Shown piece by piece: positions 1 through 12,430 of a DNA stretch of 64,000 bases. Below the pieces are notes generated by a model. It was not told the origin of the DNA, searched no databases, and saw only the letters and a list, made by a program, of their open reading frames with translations. The stretch is from Platerodrilus igneus. Taxonomy: Eukaryota; Arthropoda; Insecta; Coleoptera; Lycidae. A program made the position numbers and the translations under genes. Numbering within the stretch: the stretch's first letter is position 1; every line of letters begins with the position of its first letter. The DNA lies in contig JARFIW010000500.1 of NCBI GenBank assembly GCA_036346225.1, positions 558,001 through 622,000 of the forward strand, read 5' to 3'.

Positions 1-1185
1 AGTATCCTAATGGGAAATTAACTAAAAATCATTATCAAACCATATAACAGGTTAACATGCAAAATGTGACTACTACCATGCAATGAGACAAATATTTGTG
101 GTGCACCCGCACCTCTATGAAATGATGAAAGAGCGTTTAATATTATGTTTGAAATACAGCTCTTTTGATTTTAAATCAATCAGAAAGGAAAACTTTGTAG
201 TTTATTTTACTATTAGCTGAGAATCCCTACCAATTAAAATTTGCTGAGGGTGATCTGCAAAATTTACAGGGAGGTTACTAAACCATTTGTATTGTATCTA
301 CAATGAAGTATTTAACGTTTCAGGGATAACAATAAATCCCCCCCCCCAACAAACCCAATTTATTAGTAATTTAAGCATGTAATATTACTAAGTATCTTTA
401 AAAAATCGCAAACCATATTTATTATTATAAGAATTTTTACATTAAAAACATTATTTAATTAGAGTTTGTGGTTAACAACGCCACAGCATCTCAGGAAATA
501 CCTAATAAATTATTGTGATTAGTAAGAAGTAATAATTTTAAACTGGAACAAACTTGTGCTTCTATTTTAGTGACAATGACAATATATAGAGCAAATAGAT
601 ATAAATTATAGTCCAAATGAGTAACACGAAAAATGTAAATATAGAGTAACACTTCGTCACTAATTCAACAAATAAATACTAGTGGTTTCCGGATCCTTGA
701 TCTTGCACACCGAGGTTAGAAGATGACTGAGACGGTTTTATAATTTTTTATAATTTAATCATATTCAGCGTGTGTTAATAACTCGTCAATATTTTTCGGC
801 TTCTCGTAAGCGTGCAAAAAGAAATTTGATGTGCTAACTTCAAGTTACCAATTCTAAATACTTTTATGCGTATTAATAATATTTACTTGACTCAGGCCTC
901 ACAAGTGTGCATTAAAGTTTATTTATTGTCTGCCTCCCTTTATCCTCTATAAAGCTATTAATTTGTTTTTAAATGGAATAGATTTTTAAGTCACTCTCAG
1001 TTATAAAATCAGTTCTGAACAACAAGAATGTAGTTAAATTGTGAAGACGCAGTTCGACCTCTTAGTTAGGGGAAGTTGGACGCAGCATGGGGTTACATTG
1101 AAGGAATGGTGGTAACGAAAGCAACCACAATTAAGCGCTGCATGAGTACAGGGAACGATCCTACCCTCAAGGAAATCAACATCAG
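1..1185. other. AT-rich non-coding stretch, nothing recognised
   Basis: No open frame with family resemblance is seen on either strand. A short C run lies near 338-346. The reverse ORF at its right edge (1034-1255) is antisense to the degraded Tc1-like transposase and is not treated as a gene. Confidence 0.5.
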
Positions 1186-1189
1186 GCCC

Positions 1190-1860
1190 AAAAAGAGCCA
1201 CATCTGATAGAGATGAGCAATGTATACGCTTGCAGATTCTCCATGACCGCATCACTATTAGCGTATGAGCACGACATCAACTCCAGTATGGTCAAAGATC
1301 CAATATTAGTAAAAGAACTGTACTAAGAAGATTACTAGAAATCTAACTTCTCTAAAGAAAACCTGCCACAGATCTAGATCTCACTAGACAACATTGCGCA
1401 ACTGGACTGAATTTTGTTAGAGTACACCGCAACCGGGCGACCTAACAATGGATGTCTCGTTTTCATGTATCAGCGTAAGATGGCAAAAGCAACTCGTTTT
1501 TGAAGAGTATAGGGCCTTTACAGCATACAAGTGGGCGTGGAGAAAATTCAACAGCATGCAATGGTCCATTCGTTGGTGAAAGTTCCACGCAAATGCTGCA
1601 TGAGCGACGAGTTATGCAACAATACTATAAAAATTGGAATTTTTGTTGTGGAACGGCCTACTTGAAACTAATTGAGGATTTGCGAGACAATTTGGAAAGA
1701 AGGGAGCGCTAAGTTTACCATCCATATTACAGGATCTGCAGGAGGTACTACGATACGAACGGGGGCAGATTCTCAGGAGGAGATTTCATGGCTCATTAGA
1801 AGAGTGTCTGAAAAGTTGGAAGTCGTGTTTACTGCAAGAAGGAAAATGTTTCAGTAGAGC
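1190..1860 (+). pseudogene. Degraded Tc1-like (IS630/Tc1/mariner) transposase
   Basis: Conceptual translation switching frames recovers the order of a Tc1-family transposase. The second helix-turn-helix region reads ISKRTVLRRLLEI near 1300-1345. It is followed by LTRQHCATGLNFVRVHRN near 1380-1433, which corresponds to the family's conserved 'LT..HR..RL.FAR.H..W' segment. The C-terminal block ILQDLQEVLR near 1722-1752 is followed by a region resembling the usual 'I..LI.SM.RRC' end. In-frame stops and several frameshifts interrupt it, and the DDE residues are not in one frame, so it cannot encode an active cut-and-paste transposase. The N-terminal DNA-binding part before about 1190 is not clear, and terminal inverted repeats were not located. 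Identification rests on motif order alone. Confidence 0.72.
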
Positions 1861-3795
1861 GCAACAAACAAATAAAAATATTAAAGTGATTCAAAAATAA
1901 TGAGAAAGCCTAAAAGAACAGCAATAATAAACATACAAATTATGGGTTGCCTGTGACATGTTTAATAACATTTAATCGCAAGTAATGTATATCTCTTTGA
2001 ATGTATTTAAATTGTAAATTGTTTATCTACTTATTTATTTCTACCTATTTCTATTTCTACGATCGGTCATAAGGGTCAGAAAGCAACTATCCGCTTACTA
2101 ATTTAGAATTTTATAAAATAAGGTGATATTTCTCATGCACGAAACCTTTACGAGATACGTCTTTATCCCATATGCAAAAGTACACGACTACAGAAGAAAA
2201 AATATTTTAAATCTTTATGTGGGACCATATACCTGAGAATTAAATCCTAAATCGCTGAAATAACATGTTTTTGAGTTTGCGCCCACCTCTCCCGCATAAG
2301 GCGTTAAGTTGAACTTATTAAAATATATATAGTGTCCAAAATAAAAAAGTTCTATATGTGGATCTAGAAAACTGTAATACTTACAGGTTAAATTGGGAAA
2401 AAGTTATGCATTTTCGATATAATTATTGGTTTTTAACTTTCTTTCTTGGATTAATTATTAGTAAACAAACATGTTATCTAATTTATCTCATTTGTCACTA
2501 CTTAGGAGAACAAAAAGATTTTTTAAAATATAGGATCGTATTTAAAAAAATTCCTTATCATGATTGAAGTACGGACTCGAAACGTAATTAAACCATTAAG
2601 GAGGCCCAAACGTATCTGTAGAAGTTGACATTGCCATATTGTAGCGCATTAAAATTTGTTTTAAAAACTGATCTTTGTTTTGTTCTAGTTTTAGTACTAA
2701 CTCTAGAAAAAATTACATAGGCAAACCCAAACTTTAGTTTTCCAAAATAAGTCAAAGCCGAAACTTACATCAAAAGCATTATAGTCCGTAAAATACGCAA
2801 CTATTCTCCCATTTCACCTGTAACTAAATATCCTAGATCCTCATACAGGACAGTCTAATCTTGAACACAAGAACACGGGGTATATAAAATGCCAGAACAA
2901 TCTTAATACAAAGTGTATATATTTTAATAACTTCAAATTGGTACCTCGCGGGGTGCGTAAATTCAAAACAAGTGATTTTGGATTTAATTCTCAGATACAA
3001 TCGCCATAAAGATTGAAAACGAATTTTTTTATAATTCAATTTTACTTTTATATGGAGCACTTTTTGTACTTGAATGATATTATTCGAACGTTGTTTACTA
3101 AAATTCACGTAAGAGCCCATATTGAAGCTTATAAAGACGCAGATTCCTTTTTCATTAAGCATCCAAATGAAAAACGGTTATAGTAAAATATACTTACAAA
3201 ATAACCGTTTATGTGGGAACATCATTTAAATTTCTTTTACTTATAAAAAAACATTTTTCTGCTTGAGATAGAACGATTTAAACAAAACTAGCAACGTTCC
3301 CAAATGCGTGAATAATTTTTACGATTTTCATCAAAATTGTATACTACAATTTGCTTTATTAATCGAATAAATCCAAAAATTTTGTGTTTTTTGAAAGAAC
3401 AGTATTTTGGTGCCATGGGAACTGTGAGTATTTTCGTGCCACAAACTATTATCAAACAGAAATGGTTTAAATAAATGCCAACATTCCCCTATTACATTGG
3501 TCGTAAATCGATTGGCATTTATAGCAGCGGTTTGCTGGATTTCCTACAAATTTTTGTTAGGGTACGCATTTAGTTAACGATATTAGCAAGACTGAATTTC
3601 AATACTAATAATATTGATCCAGGTTTAAGCAAAAATCTCTCACAAGTACGCTTTCGTTTATTTAATATTTGATTTATACATTTAGATAGAGGATAGTGTG
3701 TGCGTCTGATATTTTAGAATATATAATGACGACCTAAAAATAATTTGAAAGGTAGTAATTTTTTAATGTATTCTTAAAAAAATTAAAAGTACACT
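1861..3795. other. AT-rich non-coding stretch
   Basis: Only short chance frames are present. Nothing on either strand resembles a transposase, reverse transcriptase or host protein. Short ORFs at 2358-2567 (+) and 2833-3162 (-) have AT-driven composition (K, N, I, Y, F) and are treated as noise. Confidence 0.5.
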
Positions 3796-4224
3796 TCTTT
3801 GCGAGTTGTTACGTTCCATTTCGTACTTGTAAATTTATTGCCTCCTTGATTTAAAGACAATTTCAGTTTCTACTTATTTGAATATCCGGCTTCGCTACAC
3901 TTTCATAATTTCAAGTTCAGAAGTAAGGCAACCAACTTTGCTAGTCCTTTATCTAATTCGCAAGTCCGCACGTTTACGTTATACTTTCTGGTTCCTTATC
4001 TAGGCATCTGATTTTGATAATCAAAAATTTCCTGAATGTTGCTATTTTAAAATACAATTGAAAATCGCTATTGGCTCTGTTGTTACAATAAGTTCGTGTG
4101 CTAGTTTTGTAATACGTTGTTATACATAAAACAATTAATTTAAATGACAATCGTGACTGTTGTTTCTTTACGGGAGTATGGTTTATTGATTGGAAACCAA
4201 CCAAGCAGTTAAAAAGAAATGCCT

Positions 4225-4770
4225 CTAAGGGCATGCCATAAGGATCGGCAAGTTCACGAGTCCACGGAGAAACCACTTTACGGGTAGAGAAGGAACCAAG
4301 GAATTTAGGAGCGAGTTTAGCATTAAAATGACGTGAATCGTCGGACAGAGAGAAATTATGGCACCAAACAGAATAAAATCGCCTAATTGGAAAGCAACAG
4401 GACACCAGCTGAGATTATAACGGTTATAAACTTTTCGGTAAGCAGCGGAAAGTTTCCGTAAAATATGGGGACGGATATTATTAAAATGTTCTGGATCAGG
4501 GAAAGAATGTTCAAAATCCGGAATATACATTTCTTTTATCTTGAATAATTATCCCAAATAATCGCCAGAGAGGATGTGTTCTCGACTAAAAAAGGTAAAG
4601 AAAGGTGTGCAATCAGTAATTTTGTGTTTGAACGTTGAGATGGCGCAGGAAATTATAGGAAGGTTGACATCCCAGTGACGCTAGTTGTCATGAATATAGG
4701 AACCAAACATAGTCTTGAGGGAATGGTTAACATGTTCGGTAAGGTTGTCTTGAAGATGTTAGCCGGCGGT
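4225..4770 (-). pseudogene. Gypsy integrase C-terminal fragment
   Basis: On the minus strand, a frame from about 4770 reads TEHVNHSLKTMFGSYIHD and then DVNLP, matching the gypsy integrase catalytic-core end ('ERVNR.LKTMI..Y....W...L'). It is followed by a segment equivalent to the 'tg.sPa...fGRE' region (FFTFFSREHILSGDYLG near 4555-4605). Downstream, LSAAYRKVYNRYNL (about 4410-4450) and then FNAKLAPKFLGSF (about 4285-4325, another frame) match the post-core region ahead of the C-terminal domain. Stops and at least one frameshift (near 4370) break the frame. The N-terminal zinc finger and the first two catalytic acidic residues are missing, so it is inactive. Confidence 0.72.
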
Positions 4771-4799
4771 GAAAAAGATTCGGGTGTGATAACGTACAC

Positions 4800-5035
4800 A
4801 TATGCAAGTGAGTTGCCGGCTTGCGGAACTATACACCGCTACCTTAAGACAATGTTTGCTTCCTATATCCGCGACAACTAGCGCCACTCGGATGTCAACA
4901 TTCTTAAAATTTCCTGTAACATGTGAATGCCAAAACACAAAATCAGTGGCTGCACTCCTTTCTTTGCCTTGTTTGGTCGAGAACACATGCTCTCCGGCGA
5001 TTATTTCGGATGTTTCAGATGTTTGTCCTTAAACC
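4800..5035 (+). pseudogene. Second, oppositely oriented gypsy integrase fragment
   Basis: On the plus strand, a frame reads LKTMFASYIRDN followed by KISGCTPFFALFGREHMLSG, the same integrase core segment as the neighbouring minus-strand copy. The DNA is an imperfect reverse complement of 4561-4775, so the two fragments form the arms of a palindrome with a centre near 4790. Internal stops are present. It covers only about 75 codons of a roughly 300-codon domain. Confidence 0.65.
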
Positions 5036-5845
5036 AATTTAATATTGTTTCACGTTTAAATTCATATAAGTTACTTATTAGAGTTACATTTGACACCTGA
5101 AAAAGAATTTATTACGTTCCATTTCGTACTTGTAAGTTTATTGTCTCCTTGATTTAAAGACCATTTCAGTTTCTACTTATTTGAATATACGGGTTCGTTC
5201 GCTACACTTTTATTATTTCAAGTCGGTAGTTGGGCAACCAACTTTGATAGTCCTTTATTTAATTCGCAAGTTCGCAATGTTATGTTATAGTTTCTGGTTC
5301 CTTAGCTAAGCACGCGTTTTTGATAATCAATAATTCTCTGAAATGATAAATAAACATAAGCCTAAACAAAACGAGTAATTTAAATGAAAATTGAGACTAT
5401 TATTTCTTTCAAACTGGCTGGTTGGGGTCCCAGTCAATAAACCATATTGCCGTGAATAAACAAGTCACAATTTTTATTTAAATTACTCGTTTAATAAAGA
5501 AACTTTCAACAACGTATTAGTAAGAAAGTTTCATTGCAAAACCAACACACGAACTTATAGTAACAATGGAACAACAGAACCAAAAGCGATTTTCAATTGT
5601 ATTTTAAAATACCAACATTGAGGAAATTCTGATCAAAAATACATGCCTAAATAAGAAACCAGAAAGTATAACTTAAACACGCGGACTTGCAAATTAAATA
5701 AAGGACTAGCAAAGTTGGTTGTCCAATTTCCCAACTTAAATAATAAAAGTTCAGTGAGCCCGTATATTCAAATAAGTAGAAACTGAAATGGTTTTTAAAC
5801 CAAGGAGGCAGTAGATTTACACGTACGAAATGGAACGTAATAGAG

Positions 5846-8800
5846 CTACAAGCTACATTAGAAAAAAAATTTAAAAAGCCGAAAAATGGCCAGCTGTGAA
5901 ACAGCTCCACATGTGAGAGATTTAGGACTGAAACCACTTCTAGTAAGCAGCAATTTGACTTTTTTATCTGATTTTACAGATTGTGTTTAGTGTAGAATTT
6001 CAATTGTGTAATAGAGTTATAAGTATGCAGAAAATTTGCATTCATTATTAATTGTAAAGGAAGCTGTTCAATAAAACATGCTTGGTCGGATTGTCACTTT
6101 GTTTATTATATCGCCATTACAAAATTTGAATTTCAGATTTTCCTCCACAGGAAGGTTAGTTATAAGAAGAGAAACCAACATTTCTACAAACTGAATTCAG
6201 AGATTTTCCGCTTGATACTATACCCAACTATTTTATATCAGTGAATTTTTTGGACCATTATGCTGTTTTTTCTCACATTTTTGCCTCGCAACTTTATCCA
6301 TTTTTAGAAGTAGTAAAATAACTACGGCATGTTGGCGTAGAAACTGATGTAAAGTATCTTATAAACATTCTGCTGTTTTCTAAAGCAATACACTATTTAA
6401 CTTTCTTATATTACAAATTCGAATTTTAAGTATTTCACCGGTAGAAATGTTACAGAACATAGATAATTAAAATTTCAGCGAGGTTTGTAACTAGACTACT
6501 AATTTCCACAGCACTGCAGTCTATTCGTACCCACTAGTACTTAAAAAGTAGAGTAGGCGGAGTACTGAGGTTTATATCCTTTTCTAATGAATATTTGCAT
6601 CTCAATATTAAAATAAAACACAAAGCACGCACAGTTTGATTTTAGTATGTGAAGATGTTTTAGAACGCAATAGCGCGTATAAAATACGATGATGCTCATC
6701 TAGATATTAGCATGCCTTGGAGTCCTTTGAAAGTTTTTCTGTGTTAATATTTTATAGTGCAACTAGGATTCCTTTCTTATTGTTAGATTGTACATTTGCT
6801 TTCGTTGGTTTGGGTCAAGAACTGCCAGGAATAGGCAAGATTTAGTACTGCTCAAGAGGTTCAGCAGTGTTGTTACCTGTAGGTTTATGTGTTCTTTCTC
6901 GTTTGTTTTGATATTTTGGACTTATTCTTAAATACAGTGACATATTGTTGCTTGTCCTGGGACGTACCTTACTTGGTCGGTAGGTCCGTTATGGTTTTGG
7001 CTGTTGACATCTTTACAGCGTGGCCACCCAATGAGCTCATTTGTGTCCGAAGGTCCTGCATTTTGGGGAACCCAGCAAACTAATGTTTTTGCTAGTATTG
7101 GTTTGGGTACTAAGTTTACCAGCATAAGCAAAATAATTAGAGAAGATAATCACGTGTAGTTATGGGGTTTCAAAAATAAAAACATACTAGCAGTAACAAA
7201 AAATTATAATATTCAAAACGGAAATTATTTGTAGAGAAAGCTTACAACGAACGTTTGATAACTTCATTTGATTTAATGAATTTGCGGATTGTTGTTTTTA
7301 TGTTAAACATACACAGGATAAGTTTACTGCGGAAGTAGAATTTTAATACGGTCTGGCAACCGCGTCAATCGGCTATTTAGTGGAACAATACTACCGCATC
7401 AATGCAATAAACTTAAATGATTTCAGTATGTAACGAAAACTCTATTTGCAATAATAACACTTTCTCATTTTCAAAATGATTATACAAGCCTGGTTAACAA
7501 CACGTAGTTACAATGGAATTTGCTAAAAGCTCTTCCAAGAATTTATTTTCAGCTAATCGCTAACAGTACAAGTACATTAGCATTTTAACACTACGATGCT
7601 ATCTCCTAAATTACTATCAGAGCACTATAATTAACTATCCTTCCACTAATTATTACTTTATATAATCACTACAATACAGTAATTTATATCGATAGTCATT
7701 TGTATTAACTTTCAGCGCTTCATTCAGAACTCATATCAAAGTTTCAATTAGAACCGACTTCCAATATTCATGACGACCATTTATATACATTTGAATTGTA
7801 CTAATTAATTCAGGAACTTAACAGAAATGATGTAAATAACATCTCGAATGTACCTATTGTAATCTTTTAAATGTAAAGTCTTGTGCTTGTCAATCAAGAG
7901 ATCTCGCGCCGCAAGACTTATCAATCATCTTTTGTGCACAAATTTTACGTACTAATCTAATTATTCTGGTCGGAAGCAAATCAATCGGCGCTACACTATG
8001 CATATTTATCACGTGTTACGTATGCTAGGATTAAAAATAAAATCAATATTATTCGTTCAAGCTAATCAGTAAAATTCAGAGGAAAATGCAATTTATGATA
8101 CGTTGGTAAAAATGGTTAATGGTTGAAAGCCTACCATAACAATCTCTCAATCAAGCGGGTCAGTGGCAACGTTCGTTCAGTGAACAGTCTAGCTAATTAA
8201 AAAATAAAAATATTCAAAACCTTTTATTATAACAATTTATATTTTTATAAAATTTGTGCGAAACTAAGACTTCCGTAATAAACCGTTACGCGTTACAAAC
8301 TATTTTGTAAATAAATTCGTATGAAACTGTTATAAAATAAGCGATGATAATTTAAACAGCAATAAAAAATAACAGTAAGGTATTAATAACGATCAATAAC
8401 TAAATTCGGTCTCCACGACCATTTTGTTAATGATATGCATGATTTTTACTTGCGTACTACACAGAGAAACCGAATGGCTATAAAAATAAGCATTATAAAT
8501 TACCTAAACTTCTACATTTGCATAGTGGAACACGTTTAACAGCTTGTGGAATACACAATGAAAAATTTATGCAACAAGAATCATACATCAATTTTTCTTG
8601 TAAATCTCACTCATCAAAAATGACATTTTCTATTTCTTTCTTAATAATAGCTACTGATTACATAGATTAAAGATAAGTAGATGACATCAGGGTCTTAATT
8701 AGGATTTAGCATATACTCGACATCATTTTGTAGAAACTGGTAAATCGCCGTCAAGTTCTAAATACAAACTCCGTTAAAATTTAAATACATTTCACTATCT

Positions 8801-9564
8801 TGAAGTAGTTATATTATAAAAAGTCACCTTGTGTCTTAAAGCAAGAATAGAATGACTTCAGTTTTTTCTCCCTGCATTGTAATACGCTATCTTTGGGGTA
8901 TTTAGATGGGTAAACTAGTATACGGCCAGAAATTGTAATCGCGTTTTAATAACGTCTAAAGCAGGGATTTGTAAACTTTGAATTACAAATCCCTGGGAGA
9001 TGGGGATGAATGAGATGAATAAAATAAAACGTGACATGTCCCAGTGATCCGAATTCAGATAAGATCCATAACCCAATCACTAAGTTCATTTACCCTAATT
9101 GACACATTAGTTCAAATTTACACTGATTCAAATGGTACAATAAATTACAAATACTTTTTAAAAAATTAATTCATCTCTTAAATTTGGGATCTCAAATTGA
9201 ACTTTATATCGAATTAAATTTGATATTATAATTGTGTTAAAACATATTTTTCGTCCACACCAAAAACACATTCTCTACGTTGTCAGGTGCCATTGGAACA
9301 AATATTCGCATGAATAATGGCCCATACTCTTTAGCTGTTCATAGATCACTCGTTCATGGTTTAACGAAGAACTTCAAATTAAATGATGACAAAATATGAT
9401 TCCTAATATTTGCTAATTTTAGCATTATTTTAAAAAAAATGAAAGAACAAAATATATAACTGCTGATACAATGCATGATTATTTCAAGTAATCATAATAT
9501 AAAAATCTAAAAGTATACATCACATAGTAAGACACCTAATTAGAATAAAAATACCCAACTTTCA

Positions 9565-9566
<2 letters not shown>
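5846..9566. other. AT-rich non-coding stretch
   Basis: No recognisable protein or RNA gene was found. Short overlapping ORFs on both strands at 6889-7131 have no family resemblance. One strong small inverted repeat (8962-8995) is listed separately. Confidence 0.5.
8962..8995. repeat. Perfect 13-bp inverted repeat (hairpin)
   Basis: CAGGGATTTGTAA at 8962-8974 is followed by an 8-base spacer and then its exact reverse complement TTACAAATCCCTG at 8983-8995. The stem is perfect. No flanking direct repeat was identified and the function is unknown. Confidence 0.8.

Positions 9567-9610
<44 letters not shown>
9567..9610. repeat. (AT)n microsatellite
   Basis: Uninterrupted alternating AT for about 44 bases. 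It forms the left boundary of the non-coding block 9611-12378. Confidence 0.95.
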
Positions 9611-9613
<3 letters not shown>

Positions 9614-12377
9614 CTGTGAATTTGTAGCTATATGCTGCCCAGACGTTGGGAGCCAATAAAAGTTACTATGAAAACAAAAATAATCTGGCGTGAATTATCA
9701 CCTGAAGTCTGTATTATTTTACTAGCACAGTTTAAGTGAAACAACGAAACTCCAACATCAAAATTATAATATCATCAAATGTTTACTAATAAACAAATAA
9801 TAAAAATATCTAAATTCACAAACACCTTTATTCAACACCCATTATCCAAAAGATTATTTACACATATGCATTAAAACCTACAAATGCAATTTACAACTTA
9901 ACTAAAAAACATTTCACAACTACTAAATATTAATATAGAGTTCACACAGTATTTATTAGTAATTAGATTTCCCAAAACGTGTCTTATGTGAGTCACTAGG
10001 TACAAAAATTTTCTTATAGAAAGGGAGTATGGATAATTTGTATTACTCTTGTTTAAAACCAGTTTAAAATGTGTAACTGATCAGGTACCTTAAAAAACCT
10101 TTTGTATGGTAAAATTAACTCGATATTCGACTCAAGTAAATCTGAAATTGTCCACTCACAAAAACATCTATATTCCAAAATCTTATGCAAGTTTAACCAA
10201 CTTAAAATAACTATAGCACGAAAATGTCCTTCCAAAGATTTAAACAATGATATACTTTCGTTTTCACCATTAAATTGTGCGGAATTCGTAAATTCGTGAA
10301 ACCAAATCGTTGATTAAATTTCCATCTCCATATTGTACCATAATAAATGCATCAGAAAATCAATACTCCATTCCTCTGTTTATGTTTACATTTATCGTAT
10401 AGGAACAGACTTCATTAATTATTTCCATTATTATTTAAAAAAAAAAAATACTTGGCATATCGAGCGTTGTACTCCATAGTTTAAAACACATTGTTCTTAA
10501 CAAATATTTTAAACATCTAACGTAAACTTGCACGTAATTTAAGTTAGTTACGACTCGTAATTGACCAACAAACAGATTATCGGCAAATGAGCTAGAAACA
10601 AACCATTGGTAACTGACCCTCGTTCTAATTATTTCCCGCTTTATATAATAAAAAAGCTTTTATGTCATTAACCTCTGAAAACTTTTATACGTTTCTGGTT
10701 AAACTGGTGTAATAATTTTCTGGAAATTAGTTCATTTACATGTTTATCTTATCTAAATAGCTGTCATTTCTGATTTAATAGATGCTAAAATTTTGCTTTG
10801 TGCATTAATTCAAAGAAGAATGAAAATCTTAGCTGCAGTTGCTTGTTATCACTCTTCCTTATCTAATTTATTATGTCGTTAAACGTCTTATCGCTCCATA
10901 CAATCTCACTAATTGGGCTGCCCAATTATATTACCTGTCATCTGCTTATATTTATGAGTTTATTCTCGCTACCGAATTAACTGGAATTTCGAAAATGTAG
11001 AGAATTGGAGTAGTTTTGTTTTAAGAATACAAGATTTCTTTACAGCAAAATGCTTTTAATGGAAGAAAATCTCTAGAAATGACCTGTGCGGGTTTTTGAA
11101 TAATGTATTCAGGAAGACTAACTTGATGTTTAAGTTATGCAATGCGTTTTCAAAATGCATTTCAATTGATACTTTTCAGAGAAGGATTTTCACGGATCTT
11201 ACTCACGTTCTTATTTTTTAAATGGTATTCCATAAAGGAATAATTTTTTTTTCGTCGATTTTACTTATATACTAATATGCAATGCTTATTGTACCACAGG
11301 AATAATATACAGGGTGTTTCTTCACACAAACAAATTAGTATTAGAAAATTTAATTTTTTCGGGTTTTGGGGTGTGATATTGAAGTAAACTCCCCTATACG
11401 ACAGACTCAGTACTCTTCTATCTAAATAAATGAAGCAAACCATTTCCTTGACTATTTCAGTTAGTTAGTTATTGGTATATTAAACCTTACTAATATTTAC
11501 AAATATTTTATAATAATATAAAAAACTGAAATTAGTACAGAATAGATCACAAAAAAATAACTAATGCTTCAAGTTACTCAGAATAACAGAGTTACCCAGT
11601 GTCAGGTACTCTTACCACCGTGTATATTGTACCAAAAATAGTAAAAATTGCCTTTTGTTATAAATAATTTATAAATGAATTTATGAACTAATTAAACCTT
11701 AAGAGTACAATTTTTACAATAAAATTGTTAGATACAAAAAGTCGATTCAAATATCTTTATTAAGTCCTTCACTAAAAAAACAAATCATTCTTAAAAGCTG
11801 TGACCTTGGTTTAGAGAGTCCTGAATTAATTCCACATCAAACAGTTTCTTAATATTTAAATTTTCAGCACAAGCTTTCTTCACAAAGACTGCTTCTTGAA
11901 TAAGATAAGAGTTTTACCAGGTCTAAAGCAAGGAAAGCTACTTTGTAACAAATTCGTCCGCAGGAAATTAAAATCAAATGGACTAATATTGGAAGAAATA
12001 TATAAGGTGATATTTGAAGAAATATCTTAACTAATATTTGTAGCTATGATTGAAGTATTAATTGAAACATTATTTGGGGTATTAATTGGAGCATTAATTG
12101 GAGCCCTATATCACCCCATTAGCTTACGATTTTATTTAAATGGGAGAATAGAAAAACTTGTACTTGTACTTATTTTTATTAACTCGGAATACTTTTCAAG
12201 TTCCTTCATAATAAAGTTAACAATTAGATGACTTCCAACATTAGTGCAATTTTCAATTTAATATAATCAAAATAAACGATATGCGTAAGATATTCATTCA
12301 TTTGTGTAATATAGTGTGCACTATTATATACATGAGTTTCTTCGCGAAAGTTGTGCTCTTATGACGTTTTTCTCAGC

Positions 12378-12378
<1 letters not shown>
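9611..12378. other. Non-coding block between two (TA)n tracts
   Basis: The block begins TTTGCTGTGAATTTG directly after one (AT)n tract and ends TTTCTCAGCATT directly before another. The outermost bases are therefore weakly inverted (TGCTGTGAA versus TGCTGAGAA read from the other end). Similar starts after (TA)n occur at 35047, 40696 and 42829. No coding frame is convincing, and ORFs such as 12046-12231 are low-complexity chance frames. It may be a non-autonomous element that targets or carries TA microsatellites; this is inference from boundary structure only. Confidence 0.35.

Positions 12379-12428
<50 letters not shown>
12379..12428. repeat. (AT)n microsatellite
   Basis: Alternating AT for about 50 bases with one phase slip near 12420. 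It is the right boundary of the block 9611-12378. Confidence 0.95.

Positions 12429-12430
<2 letters not shown>

Larger units (their letters stand above)
3796..5845. mobile_element. Rearranged gypsy-type LTR retrotransposon remnant
   Basis: Three copies of a 290-380-bp sequence containing TTACGTTCCATTTCGTACTT surround integrase pieces. Two lie in the same orientation, at about 3796-4130 and 5108-5340. One is inverted, at about 5520-5845. Because one copy directly follows the integrase C-terminus on the minus strand, these are probably LTR-like terminal sequences. The inner block 4561-5000 is itself an imperfect palindrome, so integrase fragments point in opposite directions. This arrangement is not a simple provirus-like insertion; it implies inverted duplication after insertion or two insertions in opposite orientation. 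No gag, protease or RT region was recognised. Exact LTR borders and target-site duplications could not be fixed. Confidence 0.6.

Noticed and set aside
6889..7131. Overlapping ORFs on both strands
   Set aside because: No motif or composition bias distinguishes them from chance.
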